Assembly (NCBI RefSeq): GCF_033542235.1
Contig: NZ_JAWRCU010000006.1
Location: forward strand, 310,001 to 374,000
Source of the DNA: JAWRCU01 sp033542235
GTDB lineage: Bacteria > Pseudomonadota > Alphaproteobacteria > Rhizobiales > Rhizobiaceae
Direction: 5' to 3'
Length of the DNA stretch: 64,000 nucleotides
Position numbers and translations under genes: made by a program. This document shows, piece by piece, positions 62,298 through 64,000 of this stretch (within the stretch, counting starts at the first letter, position 1; every line of letters starts with the position of its first letter). The notes under the pieces are model-generated. The model saw nothing but the letters and a program-made list of their open reading frames with translations, ran no database searches and was not told where the DNA came from.

Positions 62298-62791
62298 CAG
62301 CCTGCCCTGTCCTTCAGTTGACCCGCGGCGGACTTCATCAACTCGCCGGCGCGGCGGATCGCGGCCAGGATGCGCATATGCGTTCCGCATCGGCACAAAT
62401 TCGTCCGCAGCGCTTCGCGGATATCGGCATCGGTCGGGCTGGTGTTCTTCTGCAGCAGCGCCTGCGCGCGCATCATCATGCCGGGAATGCAATAGCCGCA
62501 TTGCGCCGCCTGCATCTCCATGAATGCCGTCTGGATCGGCGCCGGCGCGTCGAGCGTGCCCAGACCTTCGAGCGTCGTGATCTTGCGGCCTGCGAGAGCC
62601 AGAATCGGCGTCACACAGGACAGCACCGCCTCTCCGTCCACGATCACCGTGCACGAGCCGCATTGTCCAAGCCCGCAGCCATATTTGGCGGCATTCAGCT
62701 TGAGATCGTCGCGCAGCACGTAGAGGAGCGGCGTTGCCGGATCCGCATCGACCTCATGTGCTGCGCCATTGATCTCGAGTGTCAGGCTCAT
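62297..62791 (-). CDS. (2Fe-2S)-binding small subunit of the molybdopterin dehydrogenase (IorA type)
   Basis: 164 residues. Plant-ferredoxin cluster GCGLGQCGSCTVIVDGEAVLSC (four Cys) and second cluster AQCGYCIPGMMM...LCRCGTHMRI (four Cys), the standard arrangement of XdhC/IorA/CoxS small subunits. It passes electrons from the Mo site towards the cytochrome. The gene overlaps the large-subunit start and lies two bases after the cytochrome gene, forming a three-gene unit. Isoquinoline, nicotinate and aldehyde dehydrogenases share this layout. Confidence 0.93.
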   Translation of the reverse strand: MSLTLEINGAAHEVDADPATPLLYVLRDDLKLNAAKYGCGLGQCGSCTVIVDGEAVLSCVTPILALAGRKITTLEGLGTLDAPAPIQTAFMEMQAAQCGYCIPGMMMRAQALLQKNTSPTDADIREALRTNLCRCGTHMRILAAIRRAGELMKSAAGQLKDRAG

Positions 62792-62793
62792 GA

Positions 62794-64000
62794 TCAGTCC
62801 TCCGCACCTACATTGACCGGGGCCCTTTCGATGCCCTCGGCCGGCCGCACGAGGACCTTGTATTCGCCGCTGCGGGTTCTCCTTGCCATCTCGGCGACGC
62901 CCTGCCAGGGCTCACGACCGGAAAACCGCGCACGCATATAGGCGAGGAGATCGGCAATTTGATGATCGCTGAGTGCGCCGGCAAAGGAAGGCATAACCGG
63001 GCTGGCTTCGCCGTCGGCCGGCGGCAAGCCGAAAAGCGTGACGTTGATGATGTTCTGCGGGTTGGGCGCATTGACAGCCGTGCTCAGGCGGAAGTCCAGT
63101 CCGCCATAAGGAGGTGGGCGCCCGCTCTCGTGACAGGTCGCGCAGGCAGCCGCATAGATGGCTGCGCCCGGCATGTCCTCGTGCGGCGCGGCCGAGACCT
63201 GGGTGCCGTTCTCTGTGGAAGAAGCGCCGCGGCCGGCACCTATTTCCCGGCGCAGACGGTCCGCGGCCGCTTTGCGCTCCGCGTCGGGGGCGCCCATCCC
63301 GTCAACCACATATGCGGCGATCGCATCGATGTCGCTGTCGGGCAGGGCCGACAAATTTCCGGTCACTTCCGCCATCGGCCCCCGCGAGACACCGTGCAGC
63401 TCGTGCCAGCCATGGCGCAGGTAGAAGGCCATCGACTCCCTGTCCCACGGGATAGGTGTGTGCGAGCTCTGATCGATTGCGTAGGCCTGCCAGCCTTCCG
63501 CCTCGCCGCCGGAAAAGCGCCTCGCTTTGTCTTCGGCGCCGAGACGATTGCGGGGCGTGTGGCAGGCGCCGCAATGGCCCAGCCCGCGGGCGAGGTAGGC
63601 GCCGCGATTCCATGTCTCGTCCCTGGAGAGATCCGGTTGGAACGGGCCCGAACTGAGGAAGAGCAGCTTCCAGGCTGCAACGAACGGTCGGAACTGTAGC
63701 GGGAAGACAAGCTCGTTGGCTCGCGGCTCGGATTTCACAGGCTCGCGGGTCATGAGGAAGGCATAGAGGGCGCTATTGTCCTCGTCCGTCACCAGCGTGA
63801 AGTGATCGTAGGGAAACGCCGGATAAAGATGCCGCCCCTTCCGATCGACACCCTCGCGCATGGCGCGACCGAATGCAGCCTCCGTCCAGGTGCCGATCCC
63901 CGTTTCCGGGTCTGGCGTGATATTGGTCGAGTATATCGTGCCGAACGGCGTCGGGACCGCAAGCCCCCCGGCGAAGGCCTTGCCGCCGGGAACGGTGTGG
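62794..64000 (-). CDS. Multihaem cytochrome c subunit (N-terminus beyond window)
   Basis: Open from the right edge; 401 codons visible, ending at 62794. The visible part has two CxxCH haem sites (GHCGACHTPRNR and ACATCHESG) and matches the second and third domains of the three-haem cytochromes that accompany membrane dehydrogenases (AdhB type: PFGTIYSTNITPDPETGIGT, HTPIPWDRESMAFYLRHGWH, VMPSFAGALSDHQIADLLAY). The first CxxCH would lie just outside. It accepts electrons from the molybdopterin dehydrogenase in the periplasm and hands them to the respiratory chain. Confidence 0.9.
   Translation of the reverse strand, partial: HTVPGGKAFAGGLAVPTPFGTIYSTNITPDPETGIGTWTEAAFGRAMREGVDRKGRHLYPAFPYDHFTLVTDEDNSALYAFLMTREPVKSEPRANELVFPLQFRPFVAAWKLLFLSSGPFQPDLSRDETWNRGAYLARGLGHCGACHTPRNRLGAEDKARRFSGGEAEGWQAYAIDQSSHTPIPWDRESMAFYLRHGWHELHGVSRGPMAEVTGNLSALPDSDIDAIAAYVVDGMGAPDAERKAAADRLRREIGAGRGASSTENGTQVSAAPHEDMPGAAIYAAACATCHESGRPPPYGGLDFRLSTAVNAPNPQNIINVTLFGLPPADGEASPVMPSFAGALSDHQIADLLAYMRARFSGREPWQGVAEMARRTRSGEYKVLVRPAEGIERAPVNVGAED

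Noticed and set aside
1..64000. rRNA, tRNA, transposase, integrase or replication origin genes
   Set aside because: Looked for but no conserved sequence or protein motif of these types was recognised in the window.

Overview
The window looks like chromosomal DNA of an alphaproteobacterium of the Rhizobiales, most like Mesorhizobium or a relative. The evidence is high GC, many sugar, amino-acid and nucleobase ABC transporters, an L-arabinonate-type IlvD/Edd dehydratase, RpiR, LacI, IclR and AraC regulators beside small catabolic operons, and the palindromic intergenic repeat with GCATCGGACCGAAA that is common in rhizobia. This is inference from gene content; there is no rRNA, tRNA, CRISPR array or recognisable transposase.

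Layout. 1-3.6 kb: a cut-off tandem ABC-2 exporter permease and its HlyD-type fusion protein. 4.3-6.1 kb: pyruvate oxidase poxB behind an AT-rich leader. 6.4-8.7 kb: esterase, NmrA-like reductase and cupin operon. 8.9-9.5 kb: a mosaic of a metB fragment abutting a 450-bp copy of the hlyD 5' region. 9.6-20 kb: a cyclic-ureide (hydantoin/pyrimidine-like) uptake and degradation cluster with BMP-type ABC transporter, IclR regulator, hydantoinase, N-carbamoylsarcosine-amidase-like hydrolase, RidA and M20 hydrolase, with IclR-like inverted repeats in both divergent promoters. 20-22 kb: metB and a 5'-truncated cysI.

22.3-28 kb: LacI-controlled operon of substrate-binding protein, an unusual permease with an inserted domain, GH1 beta-glucosidase and SDR. 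28-31.7 kb: a 1041-residue kinase/M23/aminotransferase fusion divergent from an Lrp regulator. 31.8-36.5 kb: LysR, 5-formyl-THF cyclo-ligase, a solitary cytochrome oxidase subunit I and glutamate dehydrogenase. 36.5-41.8 kb: a giant Gly-rich autotransporter. 42.2-46.5 kb: AraC regulator, two decayed gene remnants, arabinonate-type dehydratase and divergent sugar SDR. 46.7-57.4 kb: a long pentose operon (aldehyde dehydrogenase, xylulokinase, phosphoglycolate-type phosphatase, RpiR, RpiA, RbsABC-type transporter, GlcD-like flavin oxidase). 57.8-60 kb: DUF2934 protein, MFS exporter and HxlR regulator. 60-64 kb: a periplasmic molybdopterin dehydrogenase with cytochrome c, whose large subunit carries a frameshift.

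The genes form several independent substrate-uptake and catabolism modules, each with its own regulator. Between them are signs of genome reshuffling: truncated cysI, hlyD and metB fragments, dehydratase and hydrolase remnants, and a frameshifted iorB. The candidates most worth following are the ureide cluster with its shared operator, the three-domain kinase-aminotransferase fusion, the insertion-bearing permease with no linked ATPase, and the operon that seems to combine pentose phosphate entry with C2 (glycolaldehyde/glycolate) oxidation.
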